From Paraspadella gotoi (Eukaryota; Chaetognatha): a DNA stretch of 64,000 nt. This document shows positions 53,255 to 63,770 of this stretch, in pieces; within the stretch, counting starts at the first letter, position 1; every line of letters starts with the position of its first letter. The position numbers and the translations under genes are program-made. Location of the stretch: positions 412,309-476,308 of the forward strand of contig CM119270.1 of assembly GCA_051294375.1 (NCBI GenBank), given 5' to 3'. Under the pieces are notes generated by a model that saw only the letters and a program-made list of their open reading frames with translations, was not told where the DNA came from and did not search any database.

Positions 53255-53600
53255 TTTATAAGTCACTTTTCGGTCGATCTGTCGGTCTGTCCGCCGGTCC
53301 GTCCGAATGTCTGTCTGTCGGTCTGTGGCACTTCCGTTAAAAATTCATATTATTTGCCTATAGTTAGCTGCTCATTTGTTAAGATAGAAAAAAACCTAAA
53401 ATCTAAAGGGACTGGTAGCGCCGCCTTCAGAAATTCCTAAAAATATAAGGAATAAAAGACGGAATTTTTAAGCGGTGGAACTTGCAAGTCACAGGCAAAG
53501 AAAGATTTTTAGTCTTGTCATGTCATGTCCTGTGATATCATGTGATCGAAAGGAAATGGACGTGAAAATAAAGTCACTGCGGTCAAACAAATTGTTTTTT
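53255..53600 (+). repeat. R3 dispersed repeat, copy 2
   Basis: TAAGTCACTTTTCGGTCGATC, GTCGGTCTGTCCGCCGGTCC, GGTAGCGCCGCCTTCAG, AAAGACGGAATT and AAAGTCACTGCGG, in the same order as 47275-47670. Confidence 0.8.
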
Positions 53601-53687
53601 CTCTCTTTCCTCTTTTCTCTTTTTTACCTTCATTTCCTTTACGCTTTTCATCTCTCCCCTTCTACTCCCACTACTCTATTTTCTATC

Positions 53688-53689
<2 letters not shown>

Positions 53690-53722
<33 letters not shown>

Positions 53723-53894
53723 GCTCTCTCTTTCTCTCGCTCTCTCTCTTAATTACCTTCATTCCCAACACCTATTTCCACTTTTTTTTCCCNNNNNNNN
53801 NNNNNNNNNNNNNNNNNNNNNNNNNNNNNNNNNNNNNNNNNNNNNNNNNNNNNNNNNNNNNNNNNNNNNNNNNNNNNNNNNNNNNNNNNNNNNN
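53690..53894. repeat. (CT)n array and 102-N gap
   Basis: CT at 53690-53750, gap at 53793-53894. Confidence 0.85.
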
Positions 53895-54170
53895 CCCCCT
53901 TTTTTACGCCTCGGGTCCGCAAATGACAATTGGCGCCGCCTATGATGACGTCACGGTTGGCGCCCGCGTGATTGCAAGAGGGATCATCGACCCTCGGCCA
54001 TTGAGGACGACGACGGCAACGACGACGTCAGGCAATGGATGAATCCAGATGTCACCGCAATCCAGTTGAAAATCCTCCTTTCTCTTACTCTTTAGTCTTT
54101 GACCAAGCGCGCGGTGTCACTTACAGAAGTTCGCTTGCCTCGATAAAGCGCTCGTACGCAGAATCAATGA

Positions 54171-54417
54171 GATTGTTAAGTAAATACCGAACTATTAAGT
54201 ATTGCAAGCGGTCAGGTTTTTAGTTGCTTAATTAAAACCTTTCTATATTTAAGATTGTTAAGTAAATACCAAACTATTAAGTATTGCAAGCGGTCAGGTT
54301 TTTTATTTGCTTAATTAAAACCTTTCTATATTTAAGATTGTTAAGTAAATACCGAACTATTAAGTATTGCAAGCGGTCAGGTTTTTATTTGCTTAATTAA
54401 AACCTTTCTATATTTAA
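54171..54417 (+). repeat. 82-bp tandem triplication
   Basis: Three near-identical units starting GATTGTTAAGTAAATACC and ending CCTTTCTATATTTAA. The flanks are AATGAGATTG on the left and CAATCTCATT on the right, a 10-bp inverted pair, each beside AAGCGCTC. Confidence 0.95.
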
Positions 54418-54580
54418 GCGCTCAATCTCATTTTGTATGTTTTAACACGGAAGACGTAAACCGTCTCTATTGGTTTATTGATTTTCTTTATTGTTTCCAT
54501 AAAAAATTGTTAATAAACGTGTAGCAATTGGTGAGTCTTTCTTTATTTTTTTTCTTGTGTTTAATTGACTCTTCTCTCTA

Positions 54581-54882
54581 ATGATCTCTCTCTCTTTCTC
54601 TTTCTCTCTCTCTCTCTCTCTNNNNNNNNNNNNNNNNNNNNNNNNNNNNNNNNNNNNNNNNNNNNNNNNNNNNNNNNNNNNNNNNNNNNNNNNNNNNNNN
54701 NNNNNNNNNNNNNNNNNNNNNNNNNNNNNNNNNNNNNNNNNNNNNNNNNNNNNNNNNNNNNNNNNNNNNNNNNNNNNNNNNNNNNNNNNNNNNNNNNNNN
54801 NNNNNNNNNNNNNNNNNNNNNNNNNNNNNNNNNNNNNNNNNNNNNNNNNNNNNNNNNNNNNNNNNNNNNTCTCTCTCTCTCT
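54581..54882. repeat. (CT)n array with 248-N gap
   Basis: CT on both sides of the gap at 54622-54869. Confidence 0.9.
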
Positions 54883-54912
54883 CCACCTTACCCCATCGCT
54901 CCCCCCTTCAAA

Positions 54913-54954
54913 ATGGCCGTCGGCATCGCCTACCTCACCCTCCAATTAAAGAGG
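54913..54954 (+). CDS. possible first coding exon, 14 codons
   Basis: ATGGCCGTCGGC in a strong context (AAA before ATG, G after) reads MAVGIAYLTLQLKR and ends exactly at AGG/GTAAGT, a consensus donor. A pyrimidine-rich CT array precedes it. A second strong donor (CTAAG/GTAAGT) lies about 75 bp downstream. No next exon could be found because of the gap at 55075-55251. Confidence 0.35.
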
Positions 54955-55059
54955 GTAAGTTAGCGAGACGCCGAAGGAAATTGGAAAGGCTTTTAATTCT
55001 TGGGTCAGGAAAAGAAGCGAGGGCCTAAGGTAAGTTAACAATTGACGAGACCCTGGTCG

Positions 55060-55251
55060 TCGTCGTCGTCGTCGNNNNNNNNNNNNNNNNNNNNNNNNNN
55101 NNNNNNNNNNNNNNNNNNNNNNNNNNNNNNNNNNNNNNNNNNNNNNNNNNNNNNNNNNNNNNNNNNNNNNNNNNNNNNNNNNNNNNNNNNNNNNNNNNNN
55201 NNNNNNNNNNNNNNNNNNNNNNNNNNNNNNNNNNNNNNNNNNNNNNNNNNN

Positions 55252-55285
<34 letters not shown>

Positions 55286-55286
55286 G
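55060..55286. repeat. GTC array, 177-N gap, (GA)n
   Basis: GTCGTC enters the gap at 55075 and GA leaves it at 55252, so two different repeats bound it. Confidence 0.85.
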
Positions 55287-55764
55287 CTCGCGATTTTTGC
55301 GGTTTCCAATTTTTTTCATCCAAAAATCTACACATCCCGTATTCATAACGAATTCAGGCTGATTTTAATCCCGTTCGTTTCGGCCGGTTTTTAACTTACC
55401 TGTAATTAACGAGTTTGAGAACCCGCATCTTCTGGCAACTTACCTTTAATATCAAGGGACCCTAATGTTATTACAATTCAATTTAGAAGATTTTGAAAAA
55501 CTAAAGTTGCCAGAGAGTACAGTGAAACACAAAATCATCGCGAGTCAATAGCAAAAATAAAAATAGAATTAATGTTTGTTCGCGCCTAGTTAAATTGTTT
55601 TTTTAAACAGTAAGTTCATGGATATTTCTTAACAATATTTATTCTCCCTATTATTTTAATTCTTTTAAAATATTGAATCAACTAATTTATTATTTCTACC
55701 TTCTTTTACATTTTTAATCATTGTAATCGTTTTCCTCTAAAAATCCGGCCATCCCAGAGAGGAC

Positions 55765-55876
<112 letters not shown>

Positions 55877-55959
55877 CCTCGCGCACGACCTCACCCCCGC
55901 GGGCGACTCGCTCCGTTGATCGTGACTTTGTTCTTCGACGACAAAATAGTCCTTACCTT

Positions 55960-56076
55960 CCGGCGATATCGCTCTTCTCTTTGCGGCGATATCGCTCTTC
56001 TATTTACAGCGATATCGCTCTTTTCTTTGCGGCGATATCGCTCTTCTTTTGCGGCGATATCGCTCTTCTCTTTACG
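55960..56076 (+). repeat. ~25-bp array with GCGATATCGC palindromes, left part
   Basis: Five units of GCGGCGATATCGCTCTTCTC-type sequence, each with the 10-bp palindrome GCGATATCGC or a one-base variant. Confidence 0.9.
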
Positions 56077-56096
56077 TCTTTTTTTATCGTCAATAT

Positions 56097-56380
56097 GTGG
56101 ATAAGGCGCTAAGTGGGCTGAAGATGACTATCCGTAACTTCTATAACCCCCTTTAGTAGCCATGGAACGGGTCCTGGGCTTGGAACCAGGCTTGAGGGTT
56201 TGCCACGCCCCCAAGGCGGCTTACGGTCGTCCTCACGCTTCCCACAGGGCAGGTACCAGGTTGGGATTGAACCCGGTAACTAGTGGTCATGAGCTGATGG
56301 CTTTACACAATGAGCAACCGGGTCAGGACTGAAGGTGTCATGCTTATAGGCGGGGTGAACCTAGGCAATGCCCGACTACA
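56097..56380 (+). mobile_element. R1 short interspersed element, reference copy (284 bp)
   Basis: The cleanest copy: GTGGATAAGGCGCTAAGTGG at the start, ATGGAACGGGTCCTGGGCTT, GGTTGGGATTGAACCCGG, a GCTTATAGGCGGGGTGAACC stretch, end GGCAATGCCCGACTACA. It is flanked by AATAT on both sides (56092-56096 and 56381-56385). On its minus strand two sequences fit the tRNA B-box consensus (GGTTCAATCC and GGTTCCAAGCC), so a tRNA origin is possible, though no A box at proper spacing is clear. No terminal inverted repeats, no coding capacity. Confidence 0.9.
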
Positions 56381-56438
56381 AATATTTCTTTTTTAAAAGT
56401 GGATTTGGTTTTGTCCTGACGGGTCTTTTATTGATGGA

Positions 56439-56528
56439 CATATCGCTTTTCTCTTTAAGGCGATATCGCTCCTCTCCTAAACTGCGATATCGCTTTTCTT
56501 TTCACGGCGATATCGCTCTTCTCCTCAC
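56439..56528 (+). repeat. GCGATATCGC array, right part
   Basis: Four more units, including GGCGATATCGCTCCTCTCC and GGCGATATCGCTCTTCTCC, continue the array on the other side of R1. Confidence 0.85.
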
Positions 56529-56616
56529 TTTTTCCCCAGGGGCGAATGAAATAAAGAAAAAGTTAAATAATTTCCCTTGAGCGAATTCGCTAAGAAACCT
56601 GGTTCTTGTTTTTGTT

Positions 56617-56619
<3 letters not shown>

Positions 56620-56675
<56 letters not shown>

Positions 56676-56822
56676 ACTCTTCACGCAAAGGTGATCGAAA
56701 TGGTTCGAGAAACACGACTCGCGTTCCTCTCGCTCTCCATCCGGTTTTTTCGCCCCAGCGACCACGAGACAGAGAGAGAGAGAAAGCGAGAGAGAGAGAG
56801 AGAGGAGAGAGAGAGAGCAGAA

Positions 56823-56858
<36 letters not shown>

Positions 56859-56860
56859 GC
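56620..56860. repeat. (CT)n then (GA)n arrays
   Basis: CT at 56620-56672 and GA at 56770-56857. Confidence 0.9.
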
Positions 56861-57570
56861 CCGGGGTAAGGAGAACTTACCTGGTTCAGTCACGCGAATC
56901 CCGGTTCTCGTTATTTCGCCTCGAGTGAAACTTACCCTTCCGCTCCCTCGCGCGCCGGGTCTCGTCTCTGTCTCTCTCTCTCTTTGTCTCTGTCTCTATC
57001 GTTGTCGTTACTCACCCGCCGGGCACTCATTCTCTATCTCTATTCTAACGACTCTCCCCGGAGCGGGGTAAGGCGAAAAAGGTAAGTTTATCTCTCGAGG
57101 CGAAGAAAACTTGTCCGGCGTTTCCAACTCGGAACCTACTTTTTCTATCATCCGCTGCCGACGTTAATTCTCCGCCTTACCTTAACTCACTCTCTCTCTC
57201 TGTCGCTCACTCCGGGCGCCCCTTAACTTTTCATCACCCCCTCAAAGGGTTCACCGAATCACGGGCCCCCCTATGGGTGAGGAGTAATCGACGTCGTTAC
57301 CCTCCAACTGAGAGGAGCAATTACAACTTCCGAATAGAGAATGATAATTATTTTGCGTCGAGAAATATCTTGGTTTCGATCTTAGATTCGGGTCGGACAT
57401 TCGGGTTGAAGATTCAGAATGGCTCAATTCGAATGAATAATTCAGATAGGAACATTCAGATTGGAAGAACTGAATTGTGAATACGACTGTCTTCGCTCTC
57501 AAATGAAATCAAATCTAAAGATGGCGTTTTGAATTCTTTGCCTGTTGATTTCATGACGAATCGGTTGAAA

Positions 57571-57712
57571 GGGGGGAGTAAACAGTTGTGCAAAAAGGGG
57601 GTTCGGGGGTGCAAAGGGGGTAAGGGGAGCCGAGAGTGTATTGGGGGTGCAAAGGGGGGGAAGGTTGAAGAGGGTTCAGGGGTTTGTTTCTATCCTCTGG
57701 GGGGAAAGATAA
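57571..57712 (+). repeat. G-run-rich block
   Basis: At least eight runs of four to seven G, spaced by short linkers (GGGGGTGCAAAGGGGG type, a ~20-bp unit repeated). Intramolecular G-quadruplexes are possible. Confidence 0.8.
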
Positions 57713-57778
57713 GATGAGAGGAAGAGACAATAATTGATAAGGATGATATCAAGGATCCACCGAAACTCGTTTTTTTTA

Positions 57779-57779
<1 letters not shown>

Positions 57780-57826
<47 letters not shown>
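57780..57826. repeat. (GACGAT)n hexanucleotide
   Basis: About seven perfect units. Confidence 0.95.
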
Positions 57827-57827
<1 letters not shown>

Positions 57828-57984
57828 ACGACGATTACGCCTGGGATGATACAATGCGGGCTCTTGTGTTTTTTTTTCTTTTTTCTTTCTTTTTTTTTAG
57901 AATTAAACGAAACATGAATTTCCGTTGAATTGAGAGAAGAAAATGGGATAGAAGTTGAATGAAGGTGATTCTGTGTCTTCCTTT

Positions 57985-57991
57985 CTCTATT

Positions 57992-58083
<92 letters not shown>

Positions 58084-58309
58084 TAATTATTTTCTTTCTT
58101 TTTTCTTTCTTTTCTCTCTTTGTTTCTTCCCTTCAGTCTTTTATATGGTCTTTTTGTTCTCGTTCTCTGTCTCTCTCTCTTTTTTTCTCTCTCTCCTTTC
58201 TCTGCGTCTCTTTCTCTCTCTCTCTCTCTCTCTCTTCCTCTTCTCTCTCTCTCTCTCTCTCTCTCTATTTCTATCTCTCTCTTTTCTCTCTCTCTCTCTC
58301 TCTCCTCTC

Positions 58310-58356
<47 letters not shown>

Positions 58357-58360
58357 TTGA
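57985..58360. repeat. (CTTT)n then CT arrays
   Basis: CTTT at 57987-58084 and CT-rich sequence to 58352. A further CT array lies at 58420-58490. Confidence 0.9.
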
Positions 58361-58724
58361 AAAGAGTATTATTATTAGTAACGCAGAGGTTTTTATTAGC
58401 GAAAAGGACCATCTCTCTTCTCATTCTCTCTCGCTCTCTATCTCTCTCTCTCTCTCTCTTCTCGTCTCTCTCTCTCTCTCTCTCTATTCTTTATTATTTA
58501 ATCAGCTTTCTTAACGGACCGAAACTGTCTCGCTCTCTCGGTCTCTGCAAAAAAAAGACCACATCTGTCCAACGACTTTAGTTTTTTATTAAAAAAAAAT
58601 TTAACTTTCTTTTAATTTAAATTATTATTTTATATAGTTATTTCTTTCTTAGAAAGAAAAAAAAAATATTTTCCCAGAGCCCCTCATTTCATCTGGAATT
58701 CGAAATTAAGTTAATTTTAAGTTT

Positions 58725-58935
58725 AAAGGATTAGGATTAAGATTAGTTTAAAGGATTAGGATTAGTTTAAAGGATTAGGATTAGTTAATAAGATTATGTT
58801 AACGATTAAGGTTAAGGATTAACTTAGTGATTACGGTCGAGTAGGATTTGGATTTAAGGATTAGAGTTGAAGATTAGAGAGTTAGAGTTGAAGATTAGAG
58901 AGTTAGAGTTGAAGATTAGAGAGTTAGAGTTGGTG
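58725..58935 (+). repeat. GGATTAG-type 19-bp and GAGTTAGAGTTGAAGATTA 21-bp tandems
   Basis: Three units of a 19-bp repeat with GGATTAGGATTAG, then three units of a 21-bp one. They resemble degenerate telomere-like sequence. Confidence 0.75.
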
Positions 58936-59059
58936 GTTAAGAATTAAGGTTAAGCAGTTTTTAGCTTAGAAATATTAAATATCAAACTTTATTTTAATAT
59001 GAAGGATTAAGTATTAGATATTGGGGGCTTTCGGAAAAGTGAGCCTTTTTTTCTTGCTT

Positions 59060-59254
59060 TCGCAAGAAGTCGGAAAGATTTTTCTTCCGGCGTCGAAATC
59101 TTTGCTTCAACGGAAGAAACTCGTTGGAGAAAAGAAACCGGTTTTGAAACGGCGGCCGGTACTGCCGACGCAGGCGGCCGGTGTCGCCGACGCAGAGAAA
59201 GACGCCACTGCCTCTTCTCGCCTCGGAACCTTACCTTTGACTGATTCCTGGGGT
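59060..59254 (+). CDS. possible exon, CpG-rich
   Basis: An open frame including VGKIFLPASKSLLQRKKL and then RRPVLPTQAAGVADAEKD ends at GGG/GTGAGT, a perfect donor. It contains a 22-bp duplication (GGCGGCCGGTACTGCCGACG and its variant). No acceptor or start is certain and the family is unknown. Confidence 0.25.
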
Positions 59255-59339
59255 GAGTGAAGAGAGGAAGTTAATGAAGATGAGAAAAATCTGGGGTTGG
59301 AACTTTATTTCTTTCTTTATTTCTCTCTTCTTTTTTTTC

Positions 59340-59377
59340 TTTATTTCTTTCTTTCTTTCTTTTTTTATTTCTTTCCC

Positions 59378-59445
<68 letters not shown>

Positions 59446-59500
59446 TATTTCTTTCTTTCTTTCTTTCTGTCTGTCTTTCTTTCTTTCTTTCTTTCTTTCC
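59340..59500. repeat. (CTTT)n array
   Basis: About 35 units with a few ATTT and GTCT interruptions. Confidence 0.95.
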
Positions 59501-59934
59501 ATCCATCCCCTCTCCAAATTTGCCCTCCGGTCATCCTACTTCCTCTTGTTACTCTGCGCAACCCGGGCCCAAAAAAAAAAAAGAAAAAAAAAAGAAAAAA
59601 AAAAAGAGAAAAATATAAAAAGGCGGAAGTTTTGGGATTCGTTCCGGTAGGGATTAGCGTTACTGTACGGTCGGGAAAGTTACGGACCGGATCCAGGTGA
59701 CCGGACAACGTTAAAAACAGGACACTATAACTACTAACTATTACTATTACTACAGAAATATAGTCAATTTCTTTTATTACACGTATATATTCCCTAATAT
59801 ACATATTATACATAATATGACGGCGTATTGCCAAAGGACATCTCATCAACCAGTAAAGATATAAATTATTGTTATTCATTTAATACTCATTACTATCTTT
59901 ACGGACGACTGGGTGCTTACGAAGTCACCGACGG

Positions 59935-60180
59935 ACGTTTTCAGCGCGCAGGCACGCAGCCGTGTTAGACCATATCCGCCAGGGATCTGCTAGGTCGCGG
60001 CCGCCCGGGGCCAAGGGCCGGCCCGGGGCTCGGCGGGCCGGTCTGGCTCGGCGGCCGCTCGGGTTATTCAAATCGTTGCGGTCCGCTTGCGAGACGGAAA
60101 CAGATTCGTCTCCTTTCGTCGAGTTTCTTCGACGGGTCCCGGGTTCTAGTCCCCGGCCACAGGGTTTTTAGTTCTTTTAG
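59935..60180. other. GC-rich, CpG-rich patch
   Basis: Contains GCGGCCGC-like and GGCCGGCCCGGGGC sequence, unlike the AT-rich surroundings. A 69-codon Arg/Pro-rich frame spans it without family signature. It may be a CpG-island-like promoter or a transferred or duplicated fragment. Confidence 0.4.
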
Positions 60181-60375
60181 ACATGGCCCCGCGGGGGTTT
60201 TATCGTAATATGCGGTTACGTCTTGGGTTCTAGACCTAGCCCTTGGGTTCTAGACCTGGACTCGAGGGTTTTTTATTCCGGCTTTGTAGGGACCTGCTTC
60301 CCATGGGATTGTGATTGGATAGGCTGTGGTTTATGGTCTGGGTTCAATACCTGGCCAGGGGGGTTTTCGATCAGT
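60138..60375 (+). repeat. four B-box-like GGGTTCTAGACC modules
   Basis: GGGTTCTAGTCCCCGG, GGGTTCTAGACCTAG, GGGTTCTAGACCTGG and GGGTTCAATACCTGG, three of them followed by a GGGTTTT motif. R1 contains a similar module, so these may be decayed R1-related units. Confidence 0.5.
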
Positions 60376-60542
60376 ACGAGGACTTTGAAGCTTCTAAGTT
60401 TCTAGACTGACCCAACTCTAGACCATCAACCATCAACTTAGAATAAAAGTCTGCAAAATTTTGTTCAGATAAAACTTTTTACTCAGTCAAAACAGTCATA
60501 AGAGATCAAATGTAGTAGTTTAGGAATTATCTGTAAACTGTC

Positions 60543-60877
60543 NNNNNNNNNNNNNNNNNNNNNNNNNNNNNNNNNNNNNNNNNNNNNNNNNNNNNNNNNN
60601 NNNNNNNNNNNNNNNNNNNNNNNNNNNNNNNNNNNNNNNNNNNNNNNNNNNNNNNNNNNNNNNNNNNNNNNNNNNNNNNNNNNNNNNNNNNNNNNNNNNN
60701 NNNNNNNNNNNNNNNNNNNNNNNNNNNNNNNNNNNNNNNNNNNNNNNNNNNNNNNNNNNNNNNNNNNNNNNNNNNNNNNNNNNNNNNNNNNNNNNNNNNN
60801 NNNNNNNNNNNNNNNNNNNNNNNNNNNNNNNNNNNNNNNNNNNNNNNNNNNNNNNNNNNNNNNNNNNNNNNNNNNNN
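60543..60877. other. 335-N gap
   Basis: Unknown sequence; a further 10-N gap lies at 61013-61022. Confidence 0.95.
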
Positions 60878-61044
60878 TTTAGTTAGTTAATAATTAGTTG
60901 TTTAAATCGCGAAATTAATTAATTTCAGCAATTTTTTTCTAGACACGCCGTCATATATTTGTTGCTTGTGCCGCGCTGGTGCTTAGATTAATGACTAACG
61001 GTTTTTGATAACNNNNNNNNNNAAAATTAGTTCAAAAAAGGTAA

Positions 61045-61500
61045 GGTGATTCTGCTGCAGAATTTCGTTACGTCAATCTGCTGCCGCATCGGGTAGTGAA
61101 ACTTTGCTGCGGTATTAAATAAGGTCACTCTCCAACAGCGTTTGGTAAGTTCTGTTAGAATCGGCGACTGGTAACTTAATTTTGCTGCAGTATTGGGTAA
61201 GCGCTGTAGTCTGTATGCTGAAGTATTGGGTTCACTCAGTTTGAAGCATTTCGATCGAGCGCAGTTTTCTGCAGCATCAGAACAGTTTAATTTGCCGCAA
61301 CATTAGTTAAGATGAGTTTAAACCAAAACTGTTTGCATTTAGTTTTATGATAGTTTTATGATAGTTTTATGATAGTTTTATAATAGTTTTATGATAGTTT
61401 TATGATAAAACTGGAAAAGTTTTGAATTTTCTGACTTTGAATTTAAGCCGTTTGCTGCAGTTTGCTGTAACGTTGGGTAAAATTTTTTTGCGGAAATATC
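61045..61500 (+). repeat. degenerate TTTGCTGCAGTATTGGGTAAG repeat and 11-bp AGTTTTATGAT array
   Basis: About eight loose copies of the GCTGCAGTATTGGGTAA motif. Near 61340-61405 are seven tandem AGTTTTATGAT units. Confidence 0.65.
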
Positions 61501-61587
61501 AGATGAATTTTGTTTCCTGTAGCATCTCGGTTAAAATATTGAAATTAGTCGTTTTCATGTTATTAACGATCGAAATGTTTCATGGCT

Positions 61588-61589
61588 CT

Positions 61590-61626
<37 letters not shown>

Positions 61627-61628
61627 TT
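61588..61628. repeat. (GTC)n array
   Basis: About thirteen TCG units. Confidence 0.95.
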
Positions 61629-62025
61629 CTAGCGACAGAACAATGTTTGGCTTTGTCCCGCGTAACCCAACCGTAATTTCGTTTTTTGGAACAATTACTG
61701 TACCGATGAACTTTCTTTTTAACGTCGACCTAGTGTTTGCTTTTTTCTCTTAAATAAAATCAATATATAACTCGAAATTGTTAAAAGTTATCAATTCATT
61801 CAATAAAGAAAGTATCTCGATTCTGACATTTACATGATAATAACATAGCAGGACACATTAAATTAACTTTAATACAAATTTTAAATTGTTTTATTAATTA
61901 TTAATTCGTGAAAGACTTTTTTTTTTTTGTTTCACACATTGTTTCATCAAGAGGCGAGAGAGGCGGGGCGGGTCATTCACTCCGCCTTTATCGATTTGGC
62001 CGTAAAACAAAGAGAGAGGGAAGAG
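61629..62025. other. AT-rich DNA, no gene seen
   Basis: No supported feature before the GA cluster. Confidence 0.4.
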
Positions 62026-62029
62026 CAGC

Positions 62030-62030
62030 A

Positions 62031-62080
<50 letters not shown>

Positions 62081-62241
62081 CGGAGAGAAAGAAGCGACGA
62101 TTCTGGAGAGGAACGAGCTGCAAACAGAAAACGGTAGCGAGACAGGCGAAAGAGATAAAGGAAAAAAGAAAAAGAAAAAACAAAGAGGAGGGTTCCCTCA
62201 AAGAGAGAGAGAGAGAGAGAGAAGGATGAGAGGAGAGAAAG

Positions 62242-62278
<37 letters not shown>

Positions 62279-62785
62279 AAATGGGAGAAAAACAGTGAGA
62301 CCGTAAAGAGGATAGAAAAGTGAGATTAAAAAGAAAAATGGAGGCAGGGAAAGAAAAGGGGAAAAAGAAAAAAAGAAAATAGAAAAAAGGAGGAAAGAAA
62401 TAATATAAAGAAAAAGGAAGGTATAAATATTTAAAAAAATATTAAAAAGAAAAAAAGGAAGGTAGAAATATTAAAAAGAAAAAAAGGAAGGTAGAAATAA
62501 TAAAAAGTCGAGGAGGATAAAGAAAAGAAAAGAATATAAAAAAAAGGGAAAAAAAGAAAAAGAAAGATAAGAGAAAAAGTGAGGAAAGATAACGGATACA
62601 AAAAAAAGTAAAAGAGAGGAAATAATGGATACAAAGAAAAGAAAAAGAGAGGAAAGATAATGGATACAAAAAAAATTGGAGAAAAGAAAAGAAAAAAATA
62701 GGAAAGATAATGGATAAAAAGAAAATTAAAAGAGAAGAAAGATATAATGGATACAAAGAAAATTGAAAAATAGAGAAGGAAAGAA
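62030..62785. repeat. (GA)n clusters and purine-rich 29- and ~38-bp tandems
   Basis: GA at 62033-62085 and 62200-62275. AAAAAGGAAGGTAGAAATA units (62409-62500) and GGAAAGATAATGGATACAAA units (62585-62760) follow. Confidence 0.8.
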
Positions 62786-62894
62786 CAAGAAATGGAAATT
62801 TTATTATGTTGCACCGCGTTTATTTTGTCATATAATTAGTATTCAAATGATAACAAACATAAATTTCAAAATATATTTTAATTTTTGGAACCTT

Positions 62895-63025
62895 TAATTT
62901 TTATATTGCTTGTACCAATTTTAAATATAAAAAGTATTACGAAATTGGTACACCCTTTATCAAAATTATTCATTCATTTAATAAATAAGGTATCTAGCCC
63001 CTGGCTTTAGACAGGCTTCCCTATC
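62895..63025 (-). repeat. R2 dispersed repeat, reverse copy
   Basis: TTGTACCAATTT, CATTCATTTAATAAATAAGG and CCCCTGGCTTTAGACAGGC match the reverse complement of 16370-16475. Confidence 0.7.
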
Positions 63026-63089
63026 AATGAAGTGGTATAATAACCCGGTACCTCAGACCCTTAAGTATCATGGTTTATCAACCATCAGC

Positions 63090-63131
63090 TTTAACTTTAA
63101 CTTTAACTTTAACTTTAACTTTAACTTTAAC
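63090..63131. repeat. (CTTTAA)n hexanucleotide, about 7 units
   Basis: Perfect ACTTTAACTTTA run. Confidence 0.95.
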
Positions 63132-63189
63132 CCAAATGTCACAAGATAAAATATTTCCTGAAGTGTCTTTTATGGTACTGTTTTATATA

Positions 63190-63276
63190 TGTAGTCGGGC
63201 AATGCCTAGGTTCACCCCGCCTATAAGCATGACACCTTCAGTTCTGACCCGGTACCTAGTGGTCATGAGCTGATCA
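63190..63276 (-). mobile_element. R1 element, rearranged 3' end
   Basis: TGTAGTCGGGCAATGCCTAGG, GCCTATAAGCATGACACC and CTGACCCGG are the R1 3' end in reverse. The sequence then switches to the forward piece ACCTAGTGGTCATGAGCTGA. The switch falls at the CCCGGT/ACCGGG inverted pair of R1, suggesting a foldback or template-switch event. Confidence 0.8.
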
Positions 63277-63324
63277 TTCAATATAATTCAGTATTTAAAA
63301 TATAAATGATATGGACAACTAATA

Positions 63325-63680
63325 GACCGACCGACCGACCAAATATAGACTTTCCACGCGAATCTTCTTCTTTTTATAAAAAAAAAAAAGAAAAAAGTTT
63401 TTTTCCTTCTTCCAAATAAGGAAAGAAAAATCGACTTGAAAATTAAAAATAAAAAAAAGAAAAGAAAAGAAAATTGACTTTTTTTTCTTTCTTTTTTTTT
63501 CGAGAAAAAAAATGGAAGAAAAAAAAACGCCGGTTTTTGAGGTCGGGGCGACACGAGGCGTCATCAGAGAAAGAGAGAGAGGGAGGGAGAGACAGAGACA
63601 GAATGAGTGAGAGAGAGGGGGAGAGAGAGAGATAGAGAGAGTGATAGGGGGAGAGATGGAGAAAGAGAGAGAGAGAGCGT
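63325..63680. repeat. GACC block, A/T runs and GA cluster
   Basis: CGACCGACCGACC at 63329-63341, A-rich and T-rich runs at 63370-63510, GA at 63566-63678. Confidence 0.75.
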
Positions 63681-63770
63681 CGTTATCATCGTCGTCGTCG
63701 TCGTAGTTGTTCGCTCGTCGTGTCATCGTCGTTCGTCGTCGTTGTTTTGTCGTCGTCGTTGTTACGACTT
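63679..63770. repeat. (GTC)n array with GTCGTTCGTC units
   Basis: Same composite as at 17905-18025; the window ends in CT arrays (63850-63960). Confidence 0.85.

Noticed and set aside
57251-57502. short frames with repeated TTCAGATTGG-like DNA
   Set aside because: The repetition is weak and both strands are open by chance; nothing supports coding.
59962-60171. GC-rich 69-codon frame as a gene
   Set aside because: No start context, splice sites or family similarity; composition alone explains the open frame.
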